DNA of 64,000 nt from Noviherbaspirillum humi (GCF_900188095.1 NZ_FZOT01000001.1:186001-250000); one strand, 5' to 3'. Shown: positions 46,569-55,847, counted from the stretch's first letter. Numbers and translations: made by a program. Notes: a model not told the origin generated them from the sequence alone.

Positions 46569-46695
46569 GAGGCGTAGGCGCGGACTGTTGCGGGCACTTA
46601 TGGAACGGGTCGCCCGGCTGCGGGAGCGGGGCGGACAGCGCATCAGTCTAGCAGCTTGGTCCCGGTGCCGCCTGACGCCGGCGCGCGCCGCCCGT

Positions 46696-47229
46696 TCAGC
46701 CGGCGTCCTTGGCGGCGTCGCCGCGGGCCGAAGGCTCGACGCCGGGTTCGCGCCGCATCGAGACGAAATCCTGCAGCCGCAGGATCAATCCGGTCTCGGC
46801 GAAGTCGCCGATGGCGTCGCCGCCGCCGAAGCTTTCGCGCCGATCCAGCAGCCGCCCCACATCCGCCGTTTCTTCCGCCACCACGATGCCGGGGCGCTGG
46901 CCCAGCCACTTCGCCGTCGCCAGCTGGTGATCGTTGCGGTGTTCGCCGAGCGCCGCGCGGCGCGGCAGCATGAGGATGGACTTGCGGTACTTCAGCGCCG
47001 TCAGGATGGAGCCCATGCCGGCATGCGACACGATCAGGCTGGCACGGCGGAAGTGGTTGTCGGCGGCTTCCGGGGTGAGGTAGTCGGCATGGCGGAAATG
47101 CAGCGGCTTGTAGTCGCCGGCGCCAATCTGGCCGAACAGCTCCACCTCCGGATTGAGCGCCGCCCAGTCGTCCACCGCCGCCACCAGCCGGTCGAAGGGC
47201 AGCTGCGTGCCCACGGTCAGGAAGATCAT
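46696..47229 (-). CDS. Alg13/PssE-like glycosyltransferase subunit (GT28 C-terminal)
   Basis: 177 residues. It begins MIFLTVGTQLPFDRLV, the opening of Alg13/EpsF-type proteins, and has the UDP-sugar binding loop SHAGMGSILTALKYRKSILMLPRR and NDHQLATAKWL. It is the catalytic/donor half of a two-part glycosyltransferase; the acceptor-membrane half is the gene overlapping it by 4 bases at 47226. In exopolysaccharide loci the pair adds the second sugar (often glucuronic acid or GlcNAc) to the lipid-linked first sugar. Confidence 0.88.
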   Translation of the reverse strand: MIFLTVGTQLPFDRLVAAVDDWAALNPEVELFGQIGAGDYKPLHFRHADYLTPEAADNHFRRASLIVSHAGMGSILTALKYRKSILMLPRRAALGEHRNDHQLATAKWLGQRPGIVVAEETADVGRLLDRRESFGGGDAIGDFAETGLILRLQDFVSMRREPGVEPSARGDAAKDAG

Positions 47230-47681
47230 AGGACGCCTCCCCAGTACTCCGGGCCTTCCGGGCGCGCCAGGTGCGGCCACTGGGTGAGCCAGAGATTGGC
47301 GAAGTGGCGCGCGAAGCGGCCCGATACCGACAGCTTCTCCGAGTTGGCGATGCTGTCGATCCAGATCGTTCGGGCGCCCACCAGGCGGCCGAACAGGATG
47401 GCGGCGAATCCCGGCGCCGCGCCGGTGGAGATGACCACGTTCGGCCGCAATCGCACGATGTGCAGGAACACCTGCAGGAACATGCGCGCCAGGCGGGATT
47501 TTTCCTTCAGGTTGGCGTCGGTCACCGTCACCAGGCCGGTGCCGACATCCCTGGCATAGGCGGCGCTGGTGGTCATGTAGGTGACCTGGTGCTGCTCGAA
47601 GGCGGGGCGCAGCCGCAGCAGCTGCACCCAGTGGCCGCCGCCTGAAGCGACCGCGAGTATTCTCGTCTGTGAGCGGGTCAT
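47226..47681 (-). CDS. Alg14/PssD-like glycosyltransferase membrane partner
   Basis: 151 residues. The N-terminal VASGGGHWVQLLRLRPAF motif is typical of Alg14/PssD, and FLHIVRLRPNVVISTGAAPG with FGRLVGARTIWIDSIAN follows. It recruits the Alg13-like subunit to the inner membrane face. A GAGGA site precedes the ATG. The stop overlaps the next start by 4 bases, so the two are translated together. Confidence 0.88.
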   Translation of the reverse strand: MTRSQTRILAVASGGGHWVQLLRLRPAFEQHQVTYMTTSAAYARDVGTGLVTVTDANLKEKSRLARMFLQVFLHIVRLRPNVVISTGAAPGFAAILFGRLVGARTIWIDSIANSEKLSVSGRFARHFANLWLTQWPHLARPEGPEYWGGVL

Positions 47682-47834
47682 GCTGATCCTCCTGATTAGG
47701 GCTGGTTGGGGGCGAAAAAGCGGGAAAGCGCGGGCAAAAGGCGGCCCGGTCCGCTCGCGGCGGACGGTTGTTTTGCCGGGTCGGGAATCGGCTGCCGCTG
47801 CGGGCAGCGCGGGGCTAGGGCGGCGCGGGCTGTC

Positions 47835-49748
47835 TCATCGGGCGGTCTCCTTGCGAGGCGATAGCGGCGCAAAACTGGCCGCAAGCCAGGCGCCGGGCGC
47901 GGCGGCCATGGCGACGATCAGGGCGGTGCGCTGGCGCGGCGGCTTCAGCGCCGGCGCGGTGGCCAGCGTTACCTGGAAGGCTTCCGAGCCGGACAGGCGC
48001 AGCGAGAACGGCTTGCCGGCGCAGTCGAGCCGAACCTGCCACGACCGGTCCGGCGGCCAGGAGCGGCTGGGCGTCAGATAGGAAAACCCCGGCGCAGCGG
48101 GCAGCGGCGCCGGATCGACGGCCGCGGCGGGCGCATCGGACGCCATGCAGTCGCTGTGATACACCATGCCGACGCTGGTGCCGGCGGCGTTTGCCGCCGG
48201 CGAGGCAGGGTTGAATTCGAGGCGGTCTTCCAGCGCGCCCTCGCGCACGGCGAGGCGCCGCCGCACCTTCACGCCATACTGGAAGGATTTGTAGCTGGCG
48301 TCGATGGCCTGCGCGCCGGCGCTGGACTCTGCCGCCGCGGCGAACCAGTTGCTGGTGCCCTGATAGTTGACCAGCGGCGTGTTCTTGGCCGCCGCCAGCT
48401 TGTAGAACAGGCGGTGCAGCTCGGAGCCATAGGCCGGCGTGGCGGAATTGCGCAGCAGCCAGGTATCGCCATGCTTGAGCTCCACGGTCAAGCCATCCTG
48501 ATGGGCGTGGAAGCGCGCGCCCTGGCCGATGCGCAGCAGCGCCTGCCACTCGCCGCTGCGCAGGTAAAGCGACTTCAGCCCCGGCGCTTCGTGCGTCGCC
48601 AGCTGCTTCGCTTCAGGCAGTGGATCCAGCCCGACCCGCTGCGCATCGGGCGGGTCGAGCAGCAGGTCCCAGTCCGGCTGGGCCAGCGCCAGCCGCACCC
48701 CGGCCGCCGTCGGCAGCAGCCGCCGCACGGCGCGCGTCATGGTGTCGTCGGGCAGGCGCAGGGTGTTGTTGGCATCGTTGATCAGCGGCGTGTCGCCGCC
48801 GTCGAACTGCACCGTGAACGGGCTGAGAAAGAGGCCGCGCAGCGCCGGGGCCAGCGGCGCGAATTCCGCCAGCCTGCCGCGCAGCGCCGCCGCCAGCAGC
48901 GCCTCGTTCAGCGCCTGCGCCACGTAGTACTGGTAGCTCAGCGACAGCTCGAACCAGAAGCCATCGTCCGACATGCCCTGCTGCAGCAGGCGCGACAGCG
49001 ACCAGGGTCCGCGCAGCGCCTGATCCATGGCCTCTTCCTGGCCGCACTCCATGCCGGCGATGGCGACGGCGGCGCTATGCCAGACGGCGATGTTGTGCAC
49101 CTCCTTCTGCGCCGCCGCCAGCCGGCGCGCCATCGGCAGCAGCAGGCTGTCGCACCAGCGGCGCGGCTGCTGCGCATCCGCCATCGGCCGCAGCAGCCGC
49201 ACGGTGTCGGCCAGCAGCGGCATCATGGTGGCTTCGTCGAGCAGCTGGGCGAACAGCACCGGCGCATCCGGCGCCCTGCCGGCGGCGCGCCGCTCGTAAA
49301 GGCGCGCATACAAGTCGAGCTGCCGGCCCGCCCATTCGGCATGGCGCCGTTCGCCGGTCAGGGTGGCCAGTCGCGCGGCCGCGCGCAGCATGCGCATGTG
49401 GTGCTGGCGCTGCAGGGCGAGGCAGCCGCGCCAGCTGCGCGATTCGCGCGGCGCGGCGGCATTGCAGTCGGTGGCCGGCGTCCAGGCGCTGAAGGCCCCG
49501 GTGCGCGCATCCTGGAAGTCATGGATCCAGCCGGCGCTCCAGTCCTCGCTGTCGCGCGGTGCGGCCATCCATGCGGCCAGCGCTTCCCGCTCCCGCTGCA
49601 GCCAGCGGCGCCAGTCCTCGTCCTGCGCCACCTTGCGCCGCGCCGCCTCCCATTGCTCATGGGGCTGGCGCAGCGCCGGCTCGGCATTTGCGGGCATGCT
49701 CAGCAAGGCCGGCAGCAGCAAGGCGGGAAGTGAACGCTTCAGGCTCAT
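47835..49748 (-). CDS. Heparinase II/III-family polysaccharide lyase-like protein
   Basis: 637 residues with a signal peptide (LLLPALLSMPANA, cleavage about 22). The middle is an all-helical toroid of the alginate/chondroitin lyase type (EVHNIAVWHSAAVAIAG; DGFWFELSLSYQYYV holds candidate catalytic Asn/His/Tyr residues). The C-terminal part is the heparinase II/III beta domain, with the RFHAHQDGLTVELKHGDTWLL motif. It sits in the exopolysaccharide operon, overlapping the flippase gene by 4 bases, and may trim or release the polymer in the periplasm. Substrate not predictable; activity inferred. Confidence 0.83.
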   Translation of the reverse strand: MSLKRSLPALLLPALLSMPANAEPALRQPHEQWEAARRKVAQDEDWRRWLQREREALAAWMAAPRDSEDWSAGWIHDFQDARTGAFSAWTPATDCNAAAPRESRSWRGCLALQRQHHMRMLRAAARLATLTGERRHAEWAGRQLDLYARLYERRAAGRAPDAPVLFAQLLDEATMMPLLADTVRLLRPMADAQQPRRWCDSLLLPMARRLAAAQKEVHNIAVWHSAAVAIAGMECGQEEAMDQALRGPWSLSRLLQQGMSDDGFWFELSLSYQYYVAQALNEALLAAALRGRLAEFAPLAPALRGLFLSPFTVQFDGGDTPLINDANNTLRLPDDTMTRAVRRLLPTAAGVRLALAQPDWDLLLDPPDAQRVGLDPLPEAKQLATHEAPGLKSLYLRSGEWQALLRIGQGARFHAHQDGLTVELKHGDTWLLRNSATPAYGSELHRLFYKLAAAKNTPLVNYQGTSNWFAAAAESSAGAQAIDASYKSFQYGVKVRRRLAVREGALEDRLEFNPASPAANAAGTSVGMVYHSDCMASDAPAAAVDPAPLPAAPGFSYLTPSRSWPPDRSWQVRLDCAGKPFSLRLSGSEAFQVTLATAPALKPPRQRTALIVAMAAAPGAWLAASFAPLSPRKETAR

Positions 49749-51196
49749 GGCTGCCTCGCCCGGGCAGCCTGCACTAGGGCGCCGATGCGCGGCCGCGCCA
49801 CCGCCGCCAGCACCAGCCCGTAGACGCCGATCGATATCGCGCCCAGGCAGAACAGCCGTGCCGGCGCCGGCCATGCCGCCATGGCTTCCCAGGCGCGCCA
49901 TGCGCTGCCGGCGCTCCAGGCTGCCAGCGCCGCCAGCAGCGGCGGCCAGACCTGGCGCAGCCAGTCGACAGGCTCGGCGCCGATCACCCGCCGCACCCGC
50001 CACAGGCTCAGCGGCGTCAGCAGCGCCTGTGAAACCGCATAGGTCCAGGCAACCGCCGCCAGGCCCCGGTCGTGGACGGCCAGCACGCAGGCCAGGGCGA
50101 CGGCGGCGCGGACGCCGCCGAGCAGCATCGAACTGCCGGGGCGGCCGGCGGCGTTCAGCGCCGCCGTGTCGAACTGCTGCAGCACCTGCAGCGCGCCAAG
50201 CAGTGCGAACGGCGTCAGTACCGCCGCGCTGTCGGCCCATCCGGGACCGAAGGCGATGGCGCACGCTTCCGGCGCCGCCGCCGCCAGGACGATCCAGGCC
50301 GGCGTCGCCGCCAGCGCCACATGGCCGACGGCGTCGAGATAGCTCTGGCGCAGCCGGGCCGGCTCGGCCGCCAGGCGGGCGAAGCCGGACTGCGCGACGT
50401 CCACCAGCGCCGCGCCGAGCAATTGCAGGCAAATGTAGTGGATCTTGGTGCCGACCGCATACAGGCCCAGGGCGGCGGCGCCGAGCTTGGCGGCGATCAG
50501 CAGCTCCACGCCGCGGGTGCCGCCATATTCCAGCAGGCGCATGCCGGTGACGCGGGAGCCGAAGCGGAACAGGCCGGGAAGCGCCGTCCAGTCGGGCCGC
50601 GCGAGGCGATGCCGGTCGGCGCTGGTCCACAACAACAGCAGGTTCAGGACGGCGGCCAGCAGCAGCTGCGCCACCAGCGCCCACACGCCGTATCCCATCG
50701 CCGCCAGCGCCACGCCGAGGGCGCCGCTGGCGATGGTGGAGACCAGGGTACGCAGCGCCAGCAGGCGGAAGCGCAGCTCGCGCCGGGCCCAGGCTTCCTG
50801 GCTGTAGCCCCCGGCGGAAAACAGCAGCGTCAGGCCGGCGGCTTGCAGCACGGGCGCCAGTCCCGGCAGCGCCATCCAGCGCTCGACCGGGCCGCCGGCC
50901 AGCCACAGCAGCACCGCCAGCGCCGCGCCGGTGATCCCATTGGCCAGCAGCACCGCCGACAGCTGCGCCGGCCCGACCTCGCGCCGCTGCACCACCGCCT
51001 GCACCATGCCCTGGTCGGCCACGATGTCGCTCAGCACCAGCAGCGCGAAGGCGGCGGAGAACAGGCCCATTTCCGCCGGCGTCAGCAGCCGCGCCAGCTG
51101 GAAATAGATGACGAAGCCGGCCAGCCGGCCGCCCCAGGTGCGGCACAAGGACCAAAGCACGCTGGCGGTCATGCTAGGACTGGTCGGCGGCGCCAT
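49745..51196 (-). CDS. Oligosaccharide flippase (Wzx/PST family)
   Basis: 483 residues with about twelve to fourteen hydrophobic segments. The start FVIYFQLARLLTPAEMGLFSAAFALLVLSDIVADQGM fits the polysaccharide transporter family that flips undecaprenyl-linked repeat units across the inner membrane. ATG 51196 has AAGGA seven bases upstream, although it overlaps the upstream stop by 23 bases; ATG 51172 is an alternative. It lies between GT2 and lyase genes in the exopolysaccharide operon. Confidence 0.88.
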   Translation of the reverse strand: MAPPTSPSMTASVLWSLCRTWGGRLAGFVIYFQLARLLTPAEMGLFSAAFALLVLSDIVADQGMVQAVVQRREVGPAQLSAVLLANGITGAALAVLLWLAGGPVERWMALPGLAPVLQAAGLTLLFSAGGYSQEAWARRELRFRLLALRTLVSTIASGALGVALAAMGYGVWALVAQLLLAAVLNLLLLWTSADRHRLARPDWTALPGLFRFGSRVTGMRLLEYGGTRGVELLIAAKLGAAALGLYAVGTKIHYICLQLLGAALVDVAQSGFARLAAEPARLRQSYLDAVGHVALAATPAWIVLAAAAPEACAIAFGPGWADSAAVLTPFALLGALQVLQQFDTAALNAAGRPGSSMLLGGVRAAVALACVLAVHDRGLAAVAWTYAVSQALLTPLSLWRVRRVIGAEPVDWLRQVWPPLLAALAAWSAGSAWRAWEAMAAWPAPARLFCLGAISIGVYGLVLAAVARPRIGALVQAARARQP

Positions 51197-52157
51197 GGTG
51201 CATTCCTTCGACCAAGTGCGGTTCCGCCTCCAGGGTGAACGCGGTTCCCGGGTCCGGCAGGCGCCAGCCCAGCCACCCGGCGCGCAGCCCGCTGCGCCAT
51301 TCGCGCCAGCCGAGTTCGCGGCCGGCCAGCAGGGCGAGCCCGACCAGCAGCTTGCGCGCCGCCTGGCCGGCCATCATGGGCTGGCGGCGGGCGGCGCGGG
51401 CGAGCGCGAACAGGCTGCCGGCGTAGTAACGCGAGCGCACCCAGGCAAGGCGGTCGCGGTGGCCGACCAGGATTTCATCGCTGATCAGCGCCCGTTCCGG
51501 CCGGCAGCCGTCGCTGCGCAGCGCATAATCGAGATCCTCGCCGCCGTTGATGGCCGCGCCCAGTCCCAGCCGCTCGTCGAAGAAGCCGGTGCGCAGCGCC
51601 GCCGAGGCGCGCAGCATCAGGGTGTTGGAAGAGACCCGGCGCACCATTTCGCCGCGGCTTTCCGCCGGTCGGAAGGCAGGATCGGCGCCGAGCGGGCTCA
51701 GGTCCAGCGGCGCGCTGCCGTAGCGGCAGGTGATGAGGTCGACGTGCGGATGGCAGGCGAACAGCAGGCTGAGTTCGAGCAGCAGCTGCGGCGGATACCA
51801 GGCATCGTCATCCGGGAAGGCGACCCAGGCGGCGTGCTGCAGCGCCTTGTCGCGCAGCGCCTGCGCCAGCATCAGGTTGCGCGCCCGGGACAGGGGCAGG
51901 CGTGCCGCCGCCGTCATGAAGCGCGGCGCATGCCAGTCATCGCCCAGCAGCGGCGGCGGCACGCCGTCGGCGGCGCGCTGCAGCAGCACGTAGTGGATGA
52001 TCGACAGCCCGTCCTCCGTCACCGCCCGGCGCACGCTGGCCAGCAGCCGCTGCAGATCGTCCAGCCGGCCGGAGCCGAGGTCGCAGGTGGTGAACAGCAC
52101 CGCATCGCAGCGTCGGGCCGAAGGCAGGGTTGGGGAAAATGGCATGGCTTGGCTCAT
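51174..52157 (-). CDS. Family 2 glycosyltransferase
   Basis: 327 residues with a GT-A fold. Opening AVLFTTCDLGSGRLDDLQRLLAS, ARNLMLAQAL, metal-binding FPDDDAWYPPQLL (about 124-136) and the later INGGEDLDYALR acid motif are visible. A hydrophobic helix near the C-terminus (KLLVGLALLAGRELG) may hold it at the membrane. Donor and acceptor sugars are unknown. It is the only GT2 in the locus, so the repeat unit is probably short or other enzymes lie elsewhere. Confidence 0.87.
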   Translation of the reverse strand: MSQAMPFSPTLPSARRCDAVLFTTCDLGSGRLDDLQRLLASVRRAVTEDGLSIIHYVLLQRAADGVPPPLLGDDWHAPRFMTAAARLPLSRARNLMLAQALRDKALQHAAWVAFPDDDAWYPPQLLLELSLLFACHPHVDLITCRYGSAPLDLSPLGADPAFRPAESRGEMVRRVSSNTLMLRASAALRTGFFDERLGLGAAINGGEDLDYALRSDGCRPERALISDEILVGHRDRLAWVRSRYYAGSLFALARAARRQPMMAGQAARKLLVGLALLAGRELGWREWRSGLRAGWLGWRLPDPGTAFTLEAEPHLVEGMHHGAADQS

Positions 52158-52160
52158 GGC

Positions 52161-52634
52161 TCAGTCCAGTCCGTGTTCGGCCACGTGGCGCGCCTGCACC
52201 CGGTCGGCATCCCGCATGCGGCCATAGCGGCCGACCTCGATGCCGCGCCGCAGGATGCGGGCCGGGTTGCCGGCAACGACGCAGCCCGGCGGCACGTCGC
52301 GGGTGACCACCGAGCCGGCGCCGACGATGGCGCCGTCGCCGATCTGCACGCCCGGCAGCAGGATGCTGCGGGCGCCGATGAAGCAGTTGCGGCCGACGCG
52401 GGTATGCAGGCGCACGCCGCGCGTCAAGTCGTGGGTCAGCAGCGCCGCGTCGAAGGCGAGATAGCTGTGGGCGCCGACATGCACGCCGCGCGGATTGGTC
52501 TTGTCGAAGCGGGTCGAGAGCGAGAATTCGCAGCTCGGATGCAGGTCCATGCCGAACAGCCGCACGTAGCATTGGCGCTTGGCTTCGACCAGCAGGCGGC
52601 GCAGCAGGGAAAGATGGGCAAATCGGAGTCGCAT
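52161..52634 (-). CDS. Hexapeptide-repeat acyltransferase (WcaF/WbbJ-like)
   Basis: 157 residues forming a left-handed beta helix: repeats such as VHVGAHSYLAFDAALL, TRVGRNCFIGARSILLPGVQIGDGAIVGAGSVVT and CVVAGNPARIL. The catalytic His is probably in LLTHDLTRG. It should transfer an acetyl or other acyl group from acyl-CoA to a sugar of the exopolysaccharide. It is 7 bases after the acyltransferase-3 gene. Confidence 0.88.
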   Translation of the reverse strand: MRLRFAHLSLLRRLLVEAKRQCYVRLFGMDLHPSCEFSLSTRFDKTNPRGVHVGAHSYLAFDAALLTHDLTRGVRLHTRVGRNCFIGARSILLPGVQIGDGAIVGAGSVVTRDVPPGCVVAGNPARILRRGIEVGRYGRMRDADRVQARHVAEHGLD

Positions 52635-52641
52635 GCCAGCC

Positions 52642-53667
52642 TCAGCTCAGGTAACGGTGGAGGATGCAGGTGCGCGGCGAGAGGCCGAGCAGCCACTTGA
52701 CCAGCACCGGCCCGAACAGGCCGGCGGTAAAGGTGACCAGCAGCAGCGGCACGAACTGCCACGGTTGATAGGCAGCCACCCGCAAGAACGCCGCCTTGGC
52801 CACGCCCACGGCCATGACGTTGAGCAGGTAGATCGCCATCGAGTGGCGGCCGCAGAAGGCCAGCAGCCGCAGCGCCATCGCGCCGAGCAGCGGCAGCAGG
52901 CGCGGCAGCGCCAGGCAGGCCAGCAGCCCGCATACCGGCAGGCCGACCAGGCGGTTGAACGGCAGGGCCAGCAACGTCAGGAACAGCAGCATCAGCGGCA
53001 GCGCATGGCGCGCGGAGGGCAGCTCCAGATAGCGCCAGGACTGGGCCACGGCGCCGGCGGCGAAGAAAAGATAGAAGCCGGTGAGGCGGTTGGCGAAGGC
53101 GATGTCCGGCACGGGCAGGGGATACAGGCAGGCGGCGAAGACCAGCAGCAGCAGGCGGTTGTTTTCCAGGCGGCGGTACAGCGCCGGCGTGACGCAGCAG
53201 AACACGAACAGCGCCAGCAGGAACCAGACCGTCTGCACCGGGCTCTGCTCGGTATTGACGAGCAGCGACAGCAGCGCCTCTTTCCAGCCGGCCGGCGCCT
53301 CGTCCACATACAGGCGCGAGCGCAGCAGCAGCTTCGCCGCCAGGCTGATGAAGGCAATCGCGAAGAACGGCACCAGCAGCCGGTTGGCGCGCCGCCGCAG
53401 GTAATGCCGGAGATCCTTTCCCTGATTCTCATGGGCGCCGGTGTGGAAGAACAGATAGCCGCTGACGAACATCAGCAGCGGCATGTGGAACAGGTAGACC
53501 TTGAACTTGAACACGCTGTACCAGAGCGGCTCGCCCAGCGTCTGGTATTTCACCAGATGGGCCGCCACCACCAGCATGATGCCCAGGCCCTTGAGCTGCT
53601 GCGCCGCGTCCAGCATGGCGCGGCCGGACGGTGCCGGGCGGACGAAAGCCGGCGCGTCAGGCTGCAC
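52642..53667 (-). CDS. Acyltransferase 3 family integral membrane protein
   Basis: 341 residues with about ten membrane spans. The family pattern is QLKGLGIMLVVAAHL near the N-terminus with the conserved His, FHMPLLMFVSGYLFF, and RRRANRLLVPFF. Such proteins O-acylate exopolysaccharides at the periplasmic side. With the hexapeptide enzyme it gives the locus two modification steps. Its start overlaps the upstream gene by 11 bases. Confidence 0.87.
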   Translation of the reverse strand: MQPDAPAFVRPAPSGRAMLDAAQQLKGLGIMLVVAAHLVKYQTLGEPLWYSVFKFKVYLFHMPLLMFVSGYLFFHTGAHENQGKDLRHYLRRRANRLLVPFFAIAFISLAAKLLLRSRLYVDEAPAGWKEALLSLLVNTEQSPVQTVWFLLALFVFCCVTPALYRRLENNRLLLLVFAACLYPLPVPDIAFANRLTGFYLFFAAGAVAQSWRYLELPSARHALPLMLLFLTLLALPFNRLVGLPVCGLLACLALPRLLPLLGAMALRLLAFCGRHSMAIYLLNVMAVGVAKAAFLRVAAYQPWQFVPLLLVTFTAGLFGPVLVKWLLGLSPRTCILHRYLS

Positions 53668-54862
53668 GGCCGTCTCCTTGCGCGCCGAGAAAGGGCGAAC
53701 CCAGGCTCAGCGCCAGCGGAATGAACAGGGTATAGCTGAGATACAGCACGTTGTCGGTGGCGGCGTAGAGGAAATACAGCGCCAGCACCGCGAGGCAGCA
53801 GCAGCGGCCGGCGGCGCCGGGGGCGCGCAACGCGGCCACGAAGATCAGCAGCAGCCCGGCAAGGAAGACCGCTTCGCCTGGATAGCCCAGTTCCACCAGC
53901 AGCCGCAAGTATTCGTTGTGGGCGGCTGAAGTGCTGGTCTGGCGCGAGATGGCGTAAGGGATGACGAAGCTGTGGCCGCCGAAGCCGATGCCGGTGTAGG
54001 GATAGAGGTCGGACCAGCGCGCCAACGCCGACCAGATCTGGTCGCGTCCGCTGCTGCTGCCCGACTGGATGCGGCGCAGGATCTGGTCGCCGGCGGTAAG
54101 CAGGAACACGGAGCCGATGAGCAGTCCGCCGGCCATCAGGGCCAGCCGGGCGCCGGCGTGGCGCATAGCGAACAGCAGGATCAGCGCGGTGCTAGCGGTG
54201 GCGCAGGCGGTGGGCATGCGCGTGCCGGAGAGCGTGCATACCGCCAGCGAAGATGCCGCCAGCATCAGGTACAGCGGATGGCGCCGCTGCGCATACAGCA
54301 GGGCCGAGGCGATCGCCGAGGCATAGCAGGCGGCGGCGAGGAAAGCGGGGAAGGTGGCGCCGCCGAGGCGGGTGGAGCCGGTATGGTCGACCATGAACAG
54401 CGGCCGGCCGATGCTCACGTTGAGCAGCAGCCCATAGCCCAGCACCAGCGCCGGCAGCCAGGCGATGGAAACCAGCATCAGGCTGCGCTCGGATGGCGTC
54501 GGCGGCGCCAGCAGAAAGCCCAGCAGGGCCAGCAAGGCCAGCAGCGCCAGCAGCACCCGTTCCCAGGTGAAGGCGGGAAAGCTGGTCAGCGCTCCCGGCA
54601 CCAGCACCGCCAGCAGAATGAGCGCCACGCCCCACGCCGCCGCCGGCGCGATCGGCTTATGGCGCAGATAGGCCAGTGCGGCGATCAGCAGCAGCAGTTT
54701 TTCGATGGCGTTGATATTGCCGAGGTTGAACACCTGGCCGAGATTAAGTACCAGGGCCAGCAGCCCGATTCCCCAGAACAGACGGAAAGCGGCGCCGCCC
54801 TGCGCGACGGCGGCGCCCGGCAATCGACCGGCATGGCTGGCGGGTAGGTGCGGCAAACTCAT
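53657..54862 (-). CDS. O-antigen ligase / Wzy-like polymerase
   Basis: About 401 residues with ten to twelve membrane spans and one large periplasmic loop (about 270-310: SGRDQIWSALARWSDLYPYTGIGFGGHSF, followed by AAHNEYLRLLVELGY). The GR-W and HN-L motifs are those of the O-antigen ligase (WaaL/Wzy) family. In an EpsF/EpsG locus it is most likely the repeat-unit polymerase. ATG 54862 is used; an in-frame TTG at 54877 is possible. Confidence 0.88.
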   Translation of the reverse strand: MSLPHLPASHAGRLPGAAVAQGGAAFRLFWGIGLLALVLNLGQVFNLGNINAIEKLLLLIAALAYLRHKPIAPAAAWGVALILLAVLVPGALTSFPAFTWERVLLALLALLALLGFLLAPPTPSERSLMLVSIAWLPALVLGYGLLLNVSIGRPLFMVDHTGSTRLGGATFPAFLAAACYASAIASALLYAQRRHPLYLMLAASSLAVCTLSGTRMPTACATASTALILLFAMRHAGARLALMAGGLLIGSVFLLTAGDQILRRIQSGSSSGRDQIWSALARWSDLYPYTGIGFGGHSFVIPYAISRQTSTSAAHNEYLRLLVELGYPGEAVFLAGLLLIFVAALRAPGAAGRCCCLAVLALYFLYAATDNVLYLSYTLFIPLALSLGSPFLGAQGDGRAA

Positions 54863-54908
54863 CTCCTGGCTGGGCAAGCCGGCACGAGGCGTGGCGGCAT
54901 TGTCGGAT

Positions 54909-55823
54909 TCAGAAACGGTTCAGCATGGCGGCGACGACGCTCGCGTTGGCGCGGCCGAGATAGTCCGCCGCCCGGCGCAGTTCGGCCGCCGGCGTCGCAT
55001 CGCGCCGCGCCACCAGGACCACGCCGCCTGCGCGGGCGGCGACGGCGAAGATGTCGGCGGCGCTGGTGAAGGCTGGCGTGTCGTACAGCACAACGTCGAA
55101 CCGGCGCACGCAATCCTCCATCAGCTGGCCGAAGGCGGGACGCGCCAGCAATTGCTGCGGATTGGGCGGGCGGTTGCCGGCGGCGATCACCGACAGGCCC
55201 GGCAGCTCCGGCAGTTCGCAAGCGATGTCGTCGTCGCCGCGCAGGCCGATCGCATCCGCCAGCCCGCGCCGCTGCGCCAGATTGAAGATGCGGTGCTGGC
55301 ACGGCGCGCGCAGGTCGGCATCCACCAGCAGCGTGCGCGCTCCGCGGCGGGCGAATATCACCGCCAGATTGGCCGCGAGCAGGCTGGCGCCGCTGCCGGG
55401 CTCGATGCCGCACAGCGCCAATTCGCGCCGGCCGCCGGCAAACCAGCGCTGCGTCAGGCAGGTGGCAAAGCGGGTGAGCGCTTCCGCCTGCGGCCCGAGC
55501 GGCGCATAGGCCGACACCAGCTCGCTGGCATAGCCGCCCTCGCCCGGCAACAGTTGCGGGCAGCCGAACTGCCGCGCCAGCATGTGTTCCACATCTTCCG
55601 GCGCCACCAGCTGCAGCTGCACCGCCGCCTCGCCGAAGGCCAGGCGCGAGACGACCTGCAATTGCAGCACGCGCTCGATGTCGATCGCGCGCAGCTTGCC
55701 GGCTTCCAGCAGCAGCTGGCCCAGCTTCGGACGCGGCGCGGCCTCGGCCGGATTGATGGCGGCGGCCGTTGCCGGCAGATCGTCGTCGGGGGAGGCGACA
55801 TGGATGACGGAGGATTTCTTCAT
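54909..55823 (-). CDS. epsG: EpsG-type chain-length kinase homologue with altered Walker A
   Basis: 304 residues. An N-terminal domain (about 34-105, LGQLLLEAGKLRAIDIERVLQ) resembles the EpsE/MshEN-like module, and a BY-kinase-like ATPase follows. Walker A reads GIEPGSGASLLAANLAV (139-155), with Ala146 where Lys is expected. Walker A' LLVDADLRAP and Walker B VVLYDTPAF are intact. There is no C-terminal tyrosine cluster. EpsG partners the EpsF membrane protein encoded just upstream, controlling polymer length. Enzymatic activity is doubtful given the missing lysine. Confidence 0.85.
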   Translation of the reverse strand: MKKSSVIHVASPDDDLPATAAAINPAEAAPRPKLGQLLLEAGKLRAIDIERVLQLQVVSRLAFGEAAVQLQLVAPEDVEHMLARQFGCPQLLPGEGGYASELVSAYAPLGPQAEALTRFATCLTQRWFAGGRRELALCGIEPGSGASLLAANLAVIFARRGARTLLVDADLRAPCQHRIFNLAQRRGLADAIGLRGDDDIACELPELPGLSVIAAGNRPPNPQQLLARPAFGQLMEDCVRRFDVVLYDTPAFTSAADIFAVAARAGGVVLVARRDATPAAELRRAADYLGRANASVVAAMLNRF

Positions 55824-55847
55824 GCTGTTCTTTGCGGTAGTGAATGA

